In this document: piece by piece, positions 13,714 to 20,567 of the stretch
How the letters are laid out: every line of letters starts with the position of its first letter
Position numbering within the stretch: the stretch's first letter is position 1
Virus record (IMG/VR): IMGVR_UViG_3300001815_000002
Location: 1-38,477 of that record
Length of the DNA: 38,477 bases
From: a virus
Direction: 5' to 3' (one strand)
Notes under the pieces: generated by a model
What the model was told of the DNA's origin: nothing
Databases searched by the model: none
The model's input: the letters and a program-made list of their open reading frames with translations, nothing else
Translations under genes and position numbers: made by a program

Positions 13714-14560
13714 CCAGAAGACAGGTCGCGCTATCATGGGTCGTGACGAATACGAGCAGAAGTTTGGATCCTTGCAGCCCATGGAGGCGTCCAAGGGTAA
13801 GTGGCACTCCGGCATTTCGGCTGAGAACCTGCAGAGGCTGGACGAAATCCAGCAGAAGATCGCTGGTAAGATCGACGAGACTGTGATTTCAGTGGCCCGC
13901 GCTCGCCTCTACATTGGTGAGCACCTAAACGAGGCCCGCGAAATCTTCGCCGGGGATCAAGAATTCGGGAAGTGGCGCAAGTCGGTCCTGCCGAACCTCG
14001 CCCCCAGGACTTGCACGGCATACATGGCTATGGCCCGCGAGTTTAAGGACGCGCCCTCCTTGGTGGAGGCTATGGGCTGGTCTACTGCTCGCGAGCTGAT
14101 TTCTGCACCAGAGGATGTGAAATCCGAGGTGAAATCCAAAGTGGCCGAGGGTGAAGTCATCACCAAGGAGGATGTGAAATCCGCCAAGGCCAAACCAACC
14201 TCTGCTCCCCAGCCCTCTGGTGCCGACAGGCCGAACGCTCGTTCGGTCACGCAAACTACGCCCCCGCCGGAGCAAATCCAGTCTAGCTCCAATCGGAAGA
14301 AGTCACTTGATCAGCGGATTGAGGAGTTCATCGACAAACCCAGTCAGCACCGGATCGAAAACGCCAAGGAAGACTTTGGCGACGAGCTTGATGATTACAG
14401 CATCGCAGCCATGGTCTTCGGTTTCTCGCCCGGCATCTTGGATGGGCGACCCAACATGGACGTTTGGCTTAACGTCTACGATTTCGTGCGCGGACAGCTG
14501 GACGACGAAGTAAAGGAAGACCTCGACCACTGGTACACCACAATCAAGGAGGCGTGGTGA
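13706..14560 (+). CDS. DUF3102-like early protein, 284 aa
   Basis: The start ATG 13706 has GGAG eight bases upstream; an in-frame ATG at 13736 lies directly after a GCGCTATCA copy and is an alternative. Residues 50-110 (ARARLYIGEHLNEAREIFAG, then FGKWRKSVLPNLAPRTCTAY) resemble the DUF3102 domain, a helical, putatively DNA-binding unit found near plasmid and phage replication or partition genes. Residues 135-205 form a disordered K/P/S/Q linker, and the C-terminus is acidic-helical. It could be a regulator or a DNA-binding scaffold. The family call is from pattern memory and uncertain. Confidence 0.75.
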   Translation: MGNQKTGRAIMGRDEYEQKFGSLQPMEASKGKWHSGISAENLQRLDEIQQKIAGKIDETVISVARARLYIGEHLNEAREIFAGDQEFGKWRKSVLPNLAPRTCTAYMAMAREFKDAPSLVEAMGWSTARELISAPEDVKSEVKSKVAEGEVITKEDVKSAKAKPTSAPQPSGADRPNARSVTQTTPPPEQIQSSSNRKKSLDQRIEEFIDKPSQHRIENAKEDFGDELDDYSIAAMVFGFSPGILDGRPNMDVWLNVYDFVRGQLDDEVKEDLDHWYTTIKEAW

Positions 14561-14847
14561 TGGTTAAATCGAAGCTCAGGTCCAGGCGCGCGGATGTTTG
14601 GCATCTTGGCAGTTGGTGGTGTGTCACGACCTACGAGGACAATTGCCGGGACGAAATCGAAACGAATCGTTTTCGCAGGGTAGGAAGCGCTATCAGGCGC
14701 GCCGAGAGTCTGGCGTCCATGAATCTGGTGGACGAGGTATGGATTTTTGGTGTCGACCACCGCCTCCAGACGTGCCGGACCCTCGACGATATCTGGTCGT
14801 ATGTCCCGGACCGCACCCGCGCCCACGGGAGCCACGCGACGCACTGA
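14560..14847 (+). CDS. Small basic early protein, 95 aa
   Basis: The ATG at 14560 overlaps the TGA of the previous gene (TGATG), with AAGGAGG just upstream, so translation is coupled. The protein begins MVKSKLRSRRADVWHLGSWW, is Arg/Trp-rich and contains a GCGCTATCA copy within the codons for S-A-I. No family was recognised. The basic N-terminus suggests nucleic acid contact. A GC hairpin follows the stop (14865-14890). Confidence 0.7.
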   Translation: MVKSKLRSRRADVWHLGSWWCVTTYEDNCRDEIETNRFRRVGSAIRRAESLASMNLVDEVWIFGVDHRLQTCRTLDDIWSYVPDRTRAHGSHATH

Positions 14848-14864
14848 CCCGGTATATATGCACC

Positions 14865-14890
14865 GCCCCCGCGAGCGTGTCTCCGGGGGC
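14865..14890 (+). other. GC hairpin between early genes
   Basis: GCCCCCG (14865-14871) pairs with CGGGGGC (14884-14890) across a 12-base loop. It ends about 15 bases before the ribosome site of the next gene and has no T-run. Likely roles are mRNA stability, attenuation or control of the downstream start. Confidence 0.5.
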
Positions 14891-14918
14891 CACGGAGAGG
14901 CCACGAGAGGTATATGAA

Positions 14919-15209
14919 ATGAGTAACGATATAGATCACCTGTACATGGAACTAACTGAAAGGCCAGTAAAAATCAAGGTGGTATACCTTGCTAACGTAG
15001 AGGTCATGGAGCAACTTGACTTGGCTGGAAAAGGTACACTGTTTCACCATAAAGACGGATACCCGATTTTCAGCGTTAAGCAGCCGGTTGAGTATTCATT
15101 CGGATCAGCGGATGCCTATGTTGGGGATTGGTTAGTGGCCCATGGTCCCGACACTTGGAGGGTGATGTCGGATGGTGAAATCAAAGCCAAGTTCCAGTTC
15201 AATGATTAG
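14919..15209 (+). CDS. Unknown early protein, 96 aa
   Basis: The start ATG 14919 follows GAGAGG. The codons here are more AT-rich than in the preceding genes, suggesting a different origin. The protein MSNDIDHLYMELTERPVKIK is a small alpha/beta fold candidate with strands around KIKVVYLANVEV and YPIFSVKQPVEY and a C-terminal DTWRVMSDGEIKAKFQF. Function unknown. It overlaps the next gene by 8 bases. Confidence 0.7.
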   Translation: MSNDIDHLYMELTERPVKIKVVYLANVEVMEQLDLAGKGTLFHHKDGYPIFSVKQPVEYSFGSADAYVGDWLVAHGPDTWRVMSDGEIKAKFQFND

Positions 15210-15492
15210 ATTTTTCGGCCCAGATTCATCCGTCGAGGAGGCGATGAAAATGCACACCAAGGAGTATGAAAAAGAATTCGGACCACCGGTAACGCTCATG
15301 GTTTATTATAAAGACCAGAGTCGGTCCGTCCTGGAACTAGACGGCAGATTTAGCCCAAATGATCTGCCTTTAAAAGAGAACTTCCTCCGGCCTTTTTATA
15401 TTGAGGAAGACACTACTGGCAGGAAAGTGGTAATTAACATAAACCTCGACGTGGTAGAAATGGTAAGGGTGGTTCCTTATGGACGAGACTAA
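15202..15492 (+). CDS. Unknown early protein, 96 aa
   Basis: Begins at ATG 15202, overlapping the stop of the previous gene. An alternative start is the in-frame ATG 15250, which has a much better ribosome site (GAGGAGG, 8-9 bases away) and would give 80 residues. It is acidic, with a helical N-terminus (SVEEAMKMHTKEYEKEFG) and a beta-rich second half (RKVVININLDVVEMVRVV). No motif was recognised. Its end overlaps a tiny membrane-protein gene. Confidence 0.65.
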   Translation: MIRFFGPDSSVEEAMKMHTKEYEKEFGPPVTLMVYYKDQSRSVLELDGRFSPNDLPLKENFLRPFYIEEDTTGRKVVININLDVVEMVRVVPYGRD

Positions 15493-15556
15493 ATTCGTCA
15501 TCCTAGTGGTCATAATTGGCCTCTGGATTCTCACACTCTGGTCAATGGGAGATTGA
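15479..15556 (+). CDS. Tiny membrane protein, 25 aa
   Basis: ATG 15479 to TGA 15556, overlapping the previous gene by 14 bases. It encodes a short charged start (MDETK), one hydrophobic span (FVILVVIIGLWILTLW) and SMGD. It lies immediately before another small membrane protein. The size and single span match phage membrane micropeptides; no homology can be stated. Confidence 0.5.
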   Translation: MDETKFVILVVIIGLWILTLWSMGD

Positions 15557-15557
15557 C

Positions 15558-15674
15558 ATGGTACACGATCGCAGAATCACGGATACAGACGTAGCAGGCT
15601 TTATCCATTGGTTGTTCCGCCTGTTTTTAATCGCATGCGCTATCACGTTCTTTGGCGCTATGTTCATAGTATAA
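15558..15674 (+). CDS. Small membrane protein, 38 aa
   Basis: ATG 15558 follows GGGAG and the stop of the previous micro-gene by one base. A polar start (MVHDRRITDTD) is followed by a long hydrophobic span (LFRLFLIACAITFFGAMFIV) that ends at the C-terminus. The span contains a GCGCTATCA copy. Together with the 25-residue neighbour it looks like a two-component membrane micro-operon, perhaps for superinfection exclusion or membrane targeting (inference). Confidence 0.55.
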   Translation: MVHDRRITDTDVAGFIHWLFRLFLIACAITFFGAMFIV

Positions 15675-15684
15675 GGAGTCTTAA

Positions 15685-15903
15685 ATGACACGAGGTATGA
15701 ACAACGGGCGCAAACTGAAAATCAGGCGCTACAGCGATCTGGTAGCGGAGAACAAGGCGCTCAAGGTAGAGCTGGATGCGCTGAAAACGTCGCGCAAGAA
15801 AGATTGTGTTGCGTTTTTCTGCTGGTGGTGGAACCAGCTAGGGACAAACACCGAGCAGGGCTATGACGAGTGGGCAGCCCTCGCCGCAGAGGAGGAAAAG
15901 TAG
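15685..15903 (+). CDS. Small early protein with Trp-rich end, 72 aa
   Basis: ATG 15685 has AAGGAG 8 bases upstream. It has a basic N-terminus (TRGMNNGRKLKIRRYSD), a coiled-coil middle (AENKALKVELDALK), then FFCWWWNQLG and an acidic end (DEWAALAAEEEK). No family was recognised. Its last codons (CCCTCGCCGCAGAGGAGG) resemble the repeats in the next gene, suggesting they arose by local duplication. Confidence 0.65.
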   Translation: MTRGMNNGRKLKIRRYSDLVAENKALKVELDALKTSRKKDCVAFFCWWWNQLGTNTEQGYDEWAALAAEEEK

Positions 15904-16248
15904 ATGAGTGACGACGCTTACGACAAAATCGGAGACCCCGCATACGCGGAGGAGGTTCGTTTACTTGCTCACATCGAAGACCTCGAATCCCAGCTCGCCG
16001 CAGTGACGGCAGAGAGCGAGCGGCTGCGGGAGGAGGGAGAGCGTTACAGCGCGGACGCCTACCACTACGAGAGACAGCTCGCCGCAGTGACGGCAGAGCG
16101 GGATGTGCTGAAAGGCCACGCGACCGACATTATTGATGGGTGGAACTGGTGGCAAGTAGACCCCACAGACCGATGCATTTCAGTAGTTACTGAATCAATC
16201 GACGAAACCCGCGCAGCCCTCGCCGCAGTGGAGGAGAGCCATGAGTGA
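15904..16248 (+). CDS. Coiled-coil early protein with internal repeats, 114 aa
   Basis: ATG 15904 starts directly after the previous stop, with GAGGAGG upstream. Residues 20-75 form a coiled coil with two LAAVTAE repeats encoded by identical 24-base DNA repeats, and a third LAAVEES near the C-terminus. A GWNWWQVD segment lies between. Proteins of this type are common and variable in phage early regions, and their function is unknown. It overlaps the next gene (ATGAGTGA). Confidence 0.65.
   Translation: MSDDAYDKIGDPAYAEEVRLLAHIEDLESQLAAVTAESERLREEGERYSADAYHYERQLAAVTAERDVLKGHATDIIDGWNWWQVDPTDRCISVVTESIDETRAALAAVEESHE
15991..16098 (+). repeat. Two identical 24-base direct repeats inside a gene
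   Basis: The 24-base unit beginning CAGCTCGCCGCAGTGACGG occurs exactly at 15991-16014 and 16075-16098, 84 bases (28 codons) apart. A shorter form (CCTCGCCGCAGTG) follows near 16219, and CCCTCGCCGCAG ends the previous gene. In-frame heptad-multiple spacing lets the coiled coil lengthen or shorten by recombination. Confidence 0.85.
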
Positions 16249-16396
16249 AAAACTGACAGGCAGACAGAAAGCAGCAATAAGGCTGCTCTTTTTCATCGTC
16301 AAGATTCTTTCGCCCACCGGATACGTGCATCAGATTGATCAGTTGCAGCGCGAGCTAAATCGGGACTTGGAGGAGGAGGAGGACAGGTCTAAATAG
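16241..16396 (+). CDS. Small early protein, 51 aa
   Basis: The ATG at 16241 overlaps the previous stop. The protein is MSEKLTGRQKAAIRLLFFIV and so on, with an amphipathic N-terminal helix, a Gly/Pro turn and an acidic end (LEEEEDRSK). It is not a clear membrane protein, but it has a hydrophobic patch (LLFFIVKIL). Coupled translation and the good codon pattern support it. It ends four bases before a promoter. Confidence 0.55.
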   Translation: MSEKLTGRQKAAIRLLFFIVKILSPTGYVHQIDQLQRELNRDLEEEEDRSK

Positions 16397-16399
16397 ACC

Positions 16400-16428
16400 T
16401 TGACTGGCACCCGAGAGGGTGCTATACT
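16400..16428 (+). promoter_or_regulatory. sigma70 promoter before the replication block
   Basis: TTGACT (16400-16405), 17-base spacer and TATACT (16423-16428), extended TGC. It begins directly after the preceding stop codon and reads into the gene at 16484 and probably the helicase beyond. Confidence 0.88.
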
Positions 16429-16483
16429 GACCGTCTGGGCATATAGCCTAGACTTCAAACAACATCTCAGGAGATGGACAATC

Positions 16484-16921
16484 ATGACGGAAGAAGCAAA
16501 GACGACGATCCGCCCGGATATTTCTGGTTACCAGAAGGCGAAAGCCGCGTCCGGCGCAGTGTCGCACAACAACGGCGATTCGGTCGCAACGGCGCTGCAG
16601 GGTGCAAACCTGGATGAGGTCTACAGCCTCGCAGCCGAGATCACCGAAACCCCCGCCAAGGACCTGCAGGCCAAGTACGGCCACCTGAATGCCGGTCAAC
16701 AACGCATGAACCTGGGCAACCGGATTCGTGGTGTTGTCAACAAGATGAACAAGGAGAAGGAAGGCTCCGGTGACAAGTTCATCAAGTCCGCTTCCTCTGG
16801 CATTCGCGATGCCGTCGCCCAGCGTGAAAAGGCTGCGGCGGCTGCGAAGAAGGAGAAAGAAGCGGCGGCAGCTGCAAAGGCCAAGGAAAAGCAGGCCAAG
16901 TCCAAGGCAAAAGCCGCCTAA
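16484..16921 (+). CDS. Histone-like tailed protein sharing a module with the 12371 gene, 145 aa
   Basis: ATG 16484 follows a CAGGAG site. Residues 30-85 carry the same module as the gene at 12371: L-Q-G-A-N-L-D-E-V-Y-S-L-A-A-E and then AKYxxLNxGxxRMNxGNRIR. The last 40 residues are nearly all Lys/Ala/Glu (AAAAAKKEKEAAAAAKAKE), like an H1-type DNA-binding tail. A role in DNA compaction or replication, or as a DNA-bound regulator, is plausible. Function unknown. It is followed by hairpins and a short T-run (16974-17004) before the helicase. Confidence 0.8.
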   Translation: MTEEAKTTIRPDISGYQKAKAASGAVSHNNGDSVATALQGANLDEVYSLAAEITETPAKDLQAKYGHLNAGQQRMNLGNRIRGVVNKMNKEKEGSGDKFIKSASSGIRDAVAQREKAAAAAKKEKEAAAAAKAKEKQAKSKAKAA

Positions 16922-16973
16922 GAGGTCAACCCGACCAGCGCTTGCCGCCCGGCAACCGCCCTCTGGCAGGATC

Positions 16974-17004
16974 GCCCCACCTGTGGTCACAACGGGGCAC
17001 TTTT
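16974..17004 (+). terminator. Hairpin plus T4, possible leaky terminator
   Basis: GCCCC (16974-16978) pairs with GGGGC (16994-16998), with an inner GTG/CAC pair, followed by ACTTTTAC. A smaller hairpin TTGCC-GCCC-GGCAA (16942-16955) precedes it. It sits between the abundant-looking basic protein and the helicase and could reduce read-through. Confidence 0.5.
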
Positions 17005-17020
17005 ACAGAGGAAGTTAGAT

Positions 17021-18511
17021 ATGGGATTTCCGTACAAAGCTCCACCGATGGAGCATCAGCGCCGTGCTCTCAAGAAGGCGTGGAAGAAAAAAGACTTTGC
17101 CCTCTTTTGGGAAATGGGCACCGGCAAAACCTATACCGCTATCAACCTTGCGGCGGGCAGGTACAAGCAAGGCAAAATCGACTCCCTTCTGATCATATGC
17201 CCCACCCCGATCAAACTCGTCTGGGAATCAGAACTTGAAAAATGGAGCCCGGTTGATTATAAGGTCCAGGTCCTAGTCGCAGGCCGAGAGCCACAGAAGC
17301 AAGCCAAGGCGTTCGCCAAGGAGAAACTCGACGCGCTCAAAGTCTTGGTGGTGGGAATTGAAGCCCTGTCTCAAGGAAAAGCGTCAGAGGTCGCCAAGGA
17401 ATTCGCGGCACTAAATACGACCATGGTGGTCGCGGACGAAAGTTCCAGGCTCAAGAACCACAAGGCAAATCGAACAAAGCGCGCTATCACGATTGCCGAT
17501 CACTGCGTCTACCGGCTTATCCTAACCGGGACACCCATCACCCAAGGCGTGGAAGACCTGTTCGGCCAATTTCAGTTCCTAAACCCCGGAATCCTTGGCA
17601 CCAACAGCTTTGTAATATTCAGGCGACGGTACTGTATCACCAGAAAAATCAAAATTGGTGAGAAGGTTATCAATGGTAAACTCAGGCAGATCACGGTGCC
17701 CAAAATTACAGGGTACGTGAGGCTTGACGACCTATTCGACCGGGTGCGGCCATATTCAGATATTGTGAAAAAAGAGGACGTGCTTGACCTGCCGCCCAAG
17801 GTGTACCAGAGGGTGGTGGTTGAGCCGACCGACGAACAACTGCACCTGATCGACGAACTTAAACAATCGTTTGAGGTAGAACACGGCGGCGAAATGCTCA
17901 TGGCTGAGACTATCCTTGAACGCCTGACCAGATTCCAGCAGATCATCGGGGGCCACTTCCCGTTCAACCTAGAGAACGGTGGCTACGATATCAAGCCCCT
18001 TGAGGGAAAGAACCCCAAACTAGACGCTCTCTTGGAAATTCTCGACGAGATAGGTGACGACACCAAGGTGATAATATGGACCCGATTCAAACCGGAATCC
18101 CGGCTAATCAAGAGCTCGATTTCGACACAGTTCGGAGAGGAAGCGATAGCAAGCTTTACGGGGGAAGACGACGAGGACTCCAGAAAGGACGCCGTGAAGC
18201 GGTTCATGCATGGGAACGCGAGGTTCATGATTTCGAGTCCCCAATTGGGAGGGATGGGACAAACCTGGACTGCTGCGACATTGGTGATCTATTACTCGAA
18301 TAGCTTCTCGTTTGAGGACCGGAAGCAATCCGAGGATCGTGCCCACCGGAAAGGGCAAACCGAGTCGGTGACCTACATCGACATTGAAGCAAATCACCAC
18401 TACGACCAGATCATCTTGAAGGCGATCGGGGCCAAGCAGGACGTGGCATCCATGGTCGAGAGAAACCTCGCGCCGGATATGGCAATAAGTCTTGACGAGG
18501 CCCTGCCTTAG
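17021..18511 (+). CDS. SNF2-type DEAD-like helicase/translocase
   Basis: A 496-residue superfamily 2 ATPase. Motif I is MGTGKT (32-37), motif II is DESS (139-142, in VVADESSRLKN), motif III is LTGTP (168-172), and a late motif VI is of the type SEDRAHRKGQ, the SNF2 signature. These enzymes translocate on double-stranded DNA and remodel protein-DNA complexes. Phage versions are linked to replication restart, recombination or clearing of bound proteins. The start is ATG 17021 after AGAGGAAG. A GCGCTATCA copy lies within the R-A-I-T codons (17481), and the promoter for the next unit overlaps its 3' end. Confidence 0.9.
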   Translation: MGFPYKAPPMEHQRRALKKAWKKKDFALFWEMGTGKTYTAINLAAGRYKQGKIDSLLIICPTPIKLVWESELEKWSPVDYKVQVLVAGREPQKQAKAFAKEKLDALKVLVVGIEALSQGKASEVAKEFAALNTTMVVADESSRLKNHKANRTKRAITIADHCVYRLILTGTPITQGVEDLFGQFQFLNPGILGTNSFVIFRRRYCITRKIKIGEKVINGKLRQITVPKITGYVRLDDLFDRVRPYSDIVKKEDVLDLPPKVYQRVVVEPTDEQLHLIDELKQSFEVEHGGEMLMAETILERLTRFQQIIGGHFPFNLENGGYDIKPLEGKNPKLDALLEILDEIGDDTKVIIWTRFKPESRLIKSSISTQFGEEAIASFTGEDDEDSRKDAVKRFMHGNARFMISSPQLGGMGQTWTAATLVIYYSNSFSFEDRKQSEDRAHRKGQTESVTYIDIEANHHYDQIILKAIGAKQDVASMVERNLAPDMAISLDEALP

Positions 18512-18520
18512 TGGTATACT
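18492..18520 (+). promoter_or_regulatory. sigma70 promoter inside the helicase 3' end
   Basis: TTGACG (18492-18497), 17-base spacer and TATACT (18515-18520). A GGACGTCC palindrome (18525-18532) covers the expected start point, a possible operator. It drives the gene at 18551 and the SSB-like and replication genes beyond. Confidence 0.85.
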
Positions 18521-18550
18521 GGACGGACGTCCCTGATAGAGGAGGTAGAC

Positions 18551-18991
18551 GTGAATACTGATCTTAAAGATTATGAAGACACCCTTGGGTCTATGAACTA
18601 CGGGGATCTGGCCCAAGAGTTCAAATACCTGAGAGAGTCTATGGACGAAGCTAAGAAGCTTCACGCTGATCTGTGGAAAAGGTATGAAGTTCTAACGACC
18701 CAAGTTCTCCCGGATCGCATGGCAGAAGATGGGTTCAAGAACATCACTTTAGAGGGAGTCGGCAGATTCCAGGCCAGTGAACAAGCTCGCTGTTCCACCA
18801 GAGAGGGACAGAAGGAAGCACTGTTCCAGTGGCTCCAAGACAACGGATTTGAGGACCTTATCACGGAGGTCGTCAATCCTTCAACCCTGAAGGCCTTTGT
18901 TAAGGAATGCAGGGATGGAGGTCGCCCGGTACCCCCGGACGAAATCGTGAACTACGAGCCATACACCCGTGTGACGCTCGTGAAATCGTAA
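18551..18991 (+). CDS. Unknown replication-region protein, 146 aa
   Basis: The start is GTG 18551 after GAGGAGGTAGAC. The first half is a long charged helix/coiled coil (AQEFKYLRESMDEAKKLHAD), then a GVGRFQASEQARCS strand region, then helices and PPDEIVNYEPYTRVTLVKS. The 'long coil then G-x-G-x-F' layout reminds me of Gp157-type phage accessory proteins, but the match is too weak to claim. Its position before the SSB-like gene suggests a replication or recombination accessory. Confidence 0.75.
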   Translation: MNTDLKDYEDTLGSMNYGDLAQEFKYLRESMDEAKKLHADLWKRYEVLTTQVLPDRMAEDGFKNITLEGVGRFQASEQARCSTREGQKEALFQWLQDNGFEDLITEVVNPSTLKAFVKECRDGGRPVPPDEIVNYEPYTRVTLVKS

Positions 18992-19014
18992 TGTGAACTG
19001 AAGGAACTAGAACC

Positions 19015-19779
19015 ATGGCAACGAAGAAAGCAGTAGCGACGGTAGGTAACGACCTGCCGATGGAACGCCCGTCTTGGATGGGTGACAGCAACCGGGGTAA
19101 CGAGGGTGTGTCTGCGGATGATATGACCATTCCTCGAATCTCCATCATTCAGGACCTCTCGCCGCAGCACAAGAAGTCCAAGCCGGAATACATCGAAGGC
19201 GCTGAGCCGAAGATGATGTTCAACACGGCGACGGGCGAACTGTACGGCAACGACGTCATGGTTGTCCCGGTCCTGTTCCGCAAGGAATGGGTGATCTGGA
19301 AGAGCCTCGACGTTGGTGGCGGATTCATGGGAGCTTACCACTCCGCTGATGAAGCCAACGAGGCCCTGTCGGCACTGGAGGACGCAGAAGATTGTGAGGT
19401 CGTGGATACGGCCCAGCACTTCGTCCTGATCTTTGATCCGGCCTCCCCGGTTGACAACCCGCACGTGGAGCAGGCGGTTATCTCCATGTCCAAGTCCCAG
19501 ATGAAGGTGTCCCGGAAGTGGAACACCATGATCACCGCCAATGGCGGCGACCGTTGGGAGCGGGTGTACAAGCTCGAAGTTGTCGACGACAAGAACAAGC
19601 AGGGGCAGGAGTACTACAACTTCAAAGTCTCCCAGCTTGGTTTTGTCACCGAAGCTCTGTTCAAGACCGCTGAGAAGATGTACGATGCGGTCCGCACCGG
19701 GGCGATGGACGTCAAGCGTGATCCCGAGGGCACTGCACCCGCAGAACCTCAGGAAGACGACGACAACGACGAGTTCTAG
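19015..19779 (+). CDS. Probable single-strand DNA-binding protein (gp2.5-like role)
   Basis: A 254-residue soluble protein with a beta-rich core (EPKMMFNTATGELYGNDVMV, WERVYKLEVVDDKNKQGQEY) and a strongly acidic C-terminal tail that ends in Phe (EPQEDDDNDEF). The size and the acidic tail with a terminal aromatic residue match T7 gp2.5, where the tail contacts the polymerase and helicase. It precedes the polymerase gene set. ATG 19015 has AAGGAAC upstream. The function is inferred from tail, size and neighbours; no OB-fold motif can be proven by eye. Confidence 0.7.
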   Translation: MATKKAVATVGNDLPMERPSWMGDSNRGNEGVSADDMTIPRISIIQDLSPQHKKSKPEYIEGAEPKMMFNTATGELYGNDVMVVPVLFRKEWVIWKSLDVGGGFMGAYHSADEANEALSALEDAEDCEVVDTAQHFVLIFDPASPVDNPHVEQAVISMSKSQMKVSRKWNTMITANGGDRWERVYKLEVVDDKNKQGQEYYNFKVSQLGFVTEALFKTAEKMYDAVRTGAMDVKRDPEGTAPAEPQEDDDNDEF

Positions 19780-20027
19780 GATATGCGGGTAGTGGCCCAT
19801 GGTACTCCCCGCCCGACACCTGACGGGGGAGGGCGGGTCTTTGGAAAATACAGCACTGGTCTTGTATTGCAATACTGTAGTGTCTCTCAACGAGGTCCCG
19901 CGTTTTCGGAATCGATCGAGCCGCGTTGATGAGGGAAAGGGTTGGCCACCTAAAACATTGGCTCAAACTACAGGATACCAGCGAGCGGGTGGAAGGCCCG
20001 CATCTTTTAACTTACGAGGATAGAAAA
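19780..20027 (+). other. Structured non-coding gap with palindrome and terminators
   Basis: About 250 bases without a supported gene. CCCGCCC/GGGCGGG (19808-19837) makes a hairpin followed by TCTTT. GTATTGCAATAC (19864-19875) is a perfect 12-base palindrome, flanked loosely by CACT/AGTG. GCGGG/CCCGC (19985-20001) is followed by ATCTTTT (20002-20008), a good intrinsic terminator just before the next gene. Between them lies a purine-rich stretch that could encode a small RNA about 100-140 bases long. No promoter was recognised. Confidence 0.6.
19985..20008 (+). terminator. Intrinsic terminator upstream of the 20028 gene
   Basis: Stem GCGGG/CCCGC with a 7-base loop and ATCTTTT downstream. It would separate the SSB-like transcript from the downstream replication genes or end a small RNA. 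Confidence 0.6.
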
Positions 20028-20303
20028 ATGGCAGATGCAGTTCCTTCTCACCCTGATTTTCATAGCCTTATGAATGCTGGTCTAGAGCTTCTTGAAGCTG
20101 CCCATATGTGCACCCGAAGAGGAGCATTCCACTGTCTTAACAAATCAGAGTGCGATCGTCTTATCCAAATTTTCGGTAATAAGCCGGATTTCCAAGACAA
20201 GCGTCGTCAGAAGCTCGACCAGAATTCTTGGGAGGCCAAGAAGCTTAAGCAACTTCATAAGTTGGCCAACGAGCTTGGAGTCAAGATAATCAGTCCGGAG
20301 TAA
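20028..20303 (+). CDS. Unknown replication-region protein, 91 aa
   Basis: I chose ATG 20028, behind ACGAGGA, because upstream codons of the open frame include the terminator. The protein MADAVPSHPDFHSLMNAGLE is helical, with Cys and His residues (AAHMCTRRGAFHCLN) and a Lys-rich second half (KRRQKLDQNSWEAKKLKQLH). No family was recognised. It is two genes upstream of the polymerase. Confidence 0.7.
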   Translation: MADAVPSHPDFHSLMNAGLELLEAAHMCTRRGAFHCLNKSECDRLIQIFGNKPDFQDKRRQKLDQNSWEAKKLKQLHKLANELGVKIISPE

Positions 20304-20306
20304 TGT

Positions 20307-20567
20307 ATGAGCACTTTCATTGAAATTACGAAAGAAGTTGCCGGGTACGGCCCTATGGAAAATGGCTCGACGGGCTACGAAAAAAGGGTCTTCTCGAAAA
20401 CTAGAGAAGTGGTAGAATACCTATCCCTATCTCAGATTCGTTCCATAATTCCTAATAATGGAGGGTATGCCAACGTATACACTATGGATAAGGAAATCAT
20501 TCACACCAAGCACTCGGTGGACGAAATGATTGAGAAAATCAGGGAGGCGGGAGCAACAGTGATATGA
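20307..20567 (+). CDS. Unknown replication-region protein, 86 aa
   Basis: ATG 20307, with GGAG at a normal distance. The protein starts MSTFIEITKEVAGYGPMENG and has a helical C-terminus (SVDEMIEKIREAGATVI). It is a compact alpha/beta fold candidate. It overlaps the next gene by 4 bases (ATGA), so the two are coupled. No function is known to me. Confidence 0.7.
   Translation: MSTFIEITKEVAGYGPMENGSTGYEKRVFSKTREVVEYLSLSQIRSIIPNNGGYANVYTMDKEIIHTKHSVDEMIEKIREAGATVI

Noticed and set aside
13728-13737. GCGCTATCAT read as sigma70 -10 elements
   Set aside because: No -35 element at the right distance at 12132, 13105 or 13728, and the sequence differs from the five real TATACT boxes.
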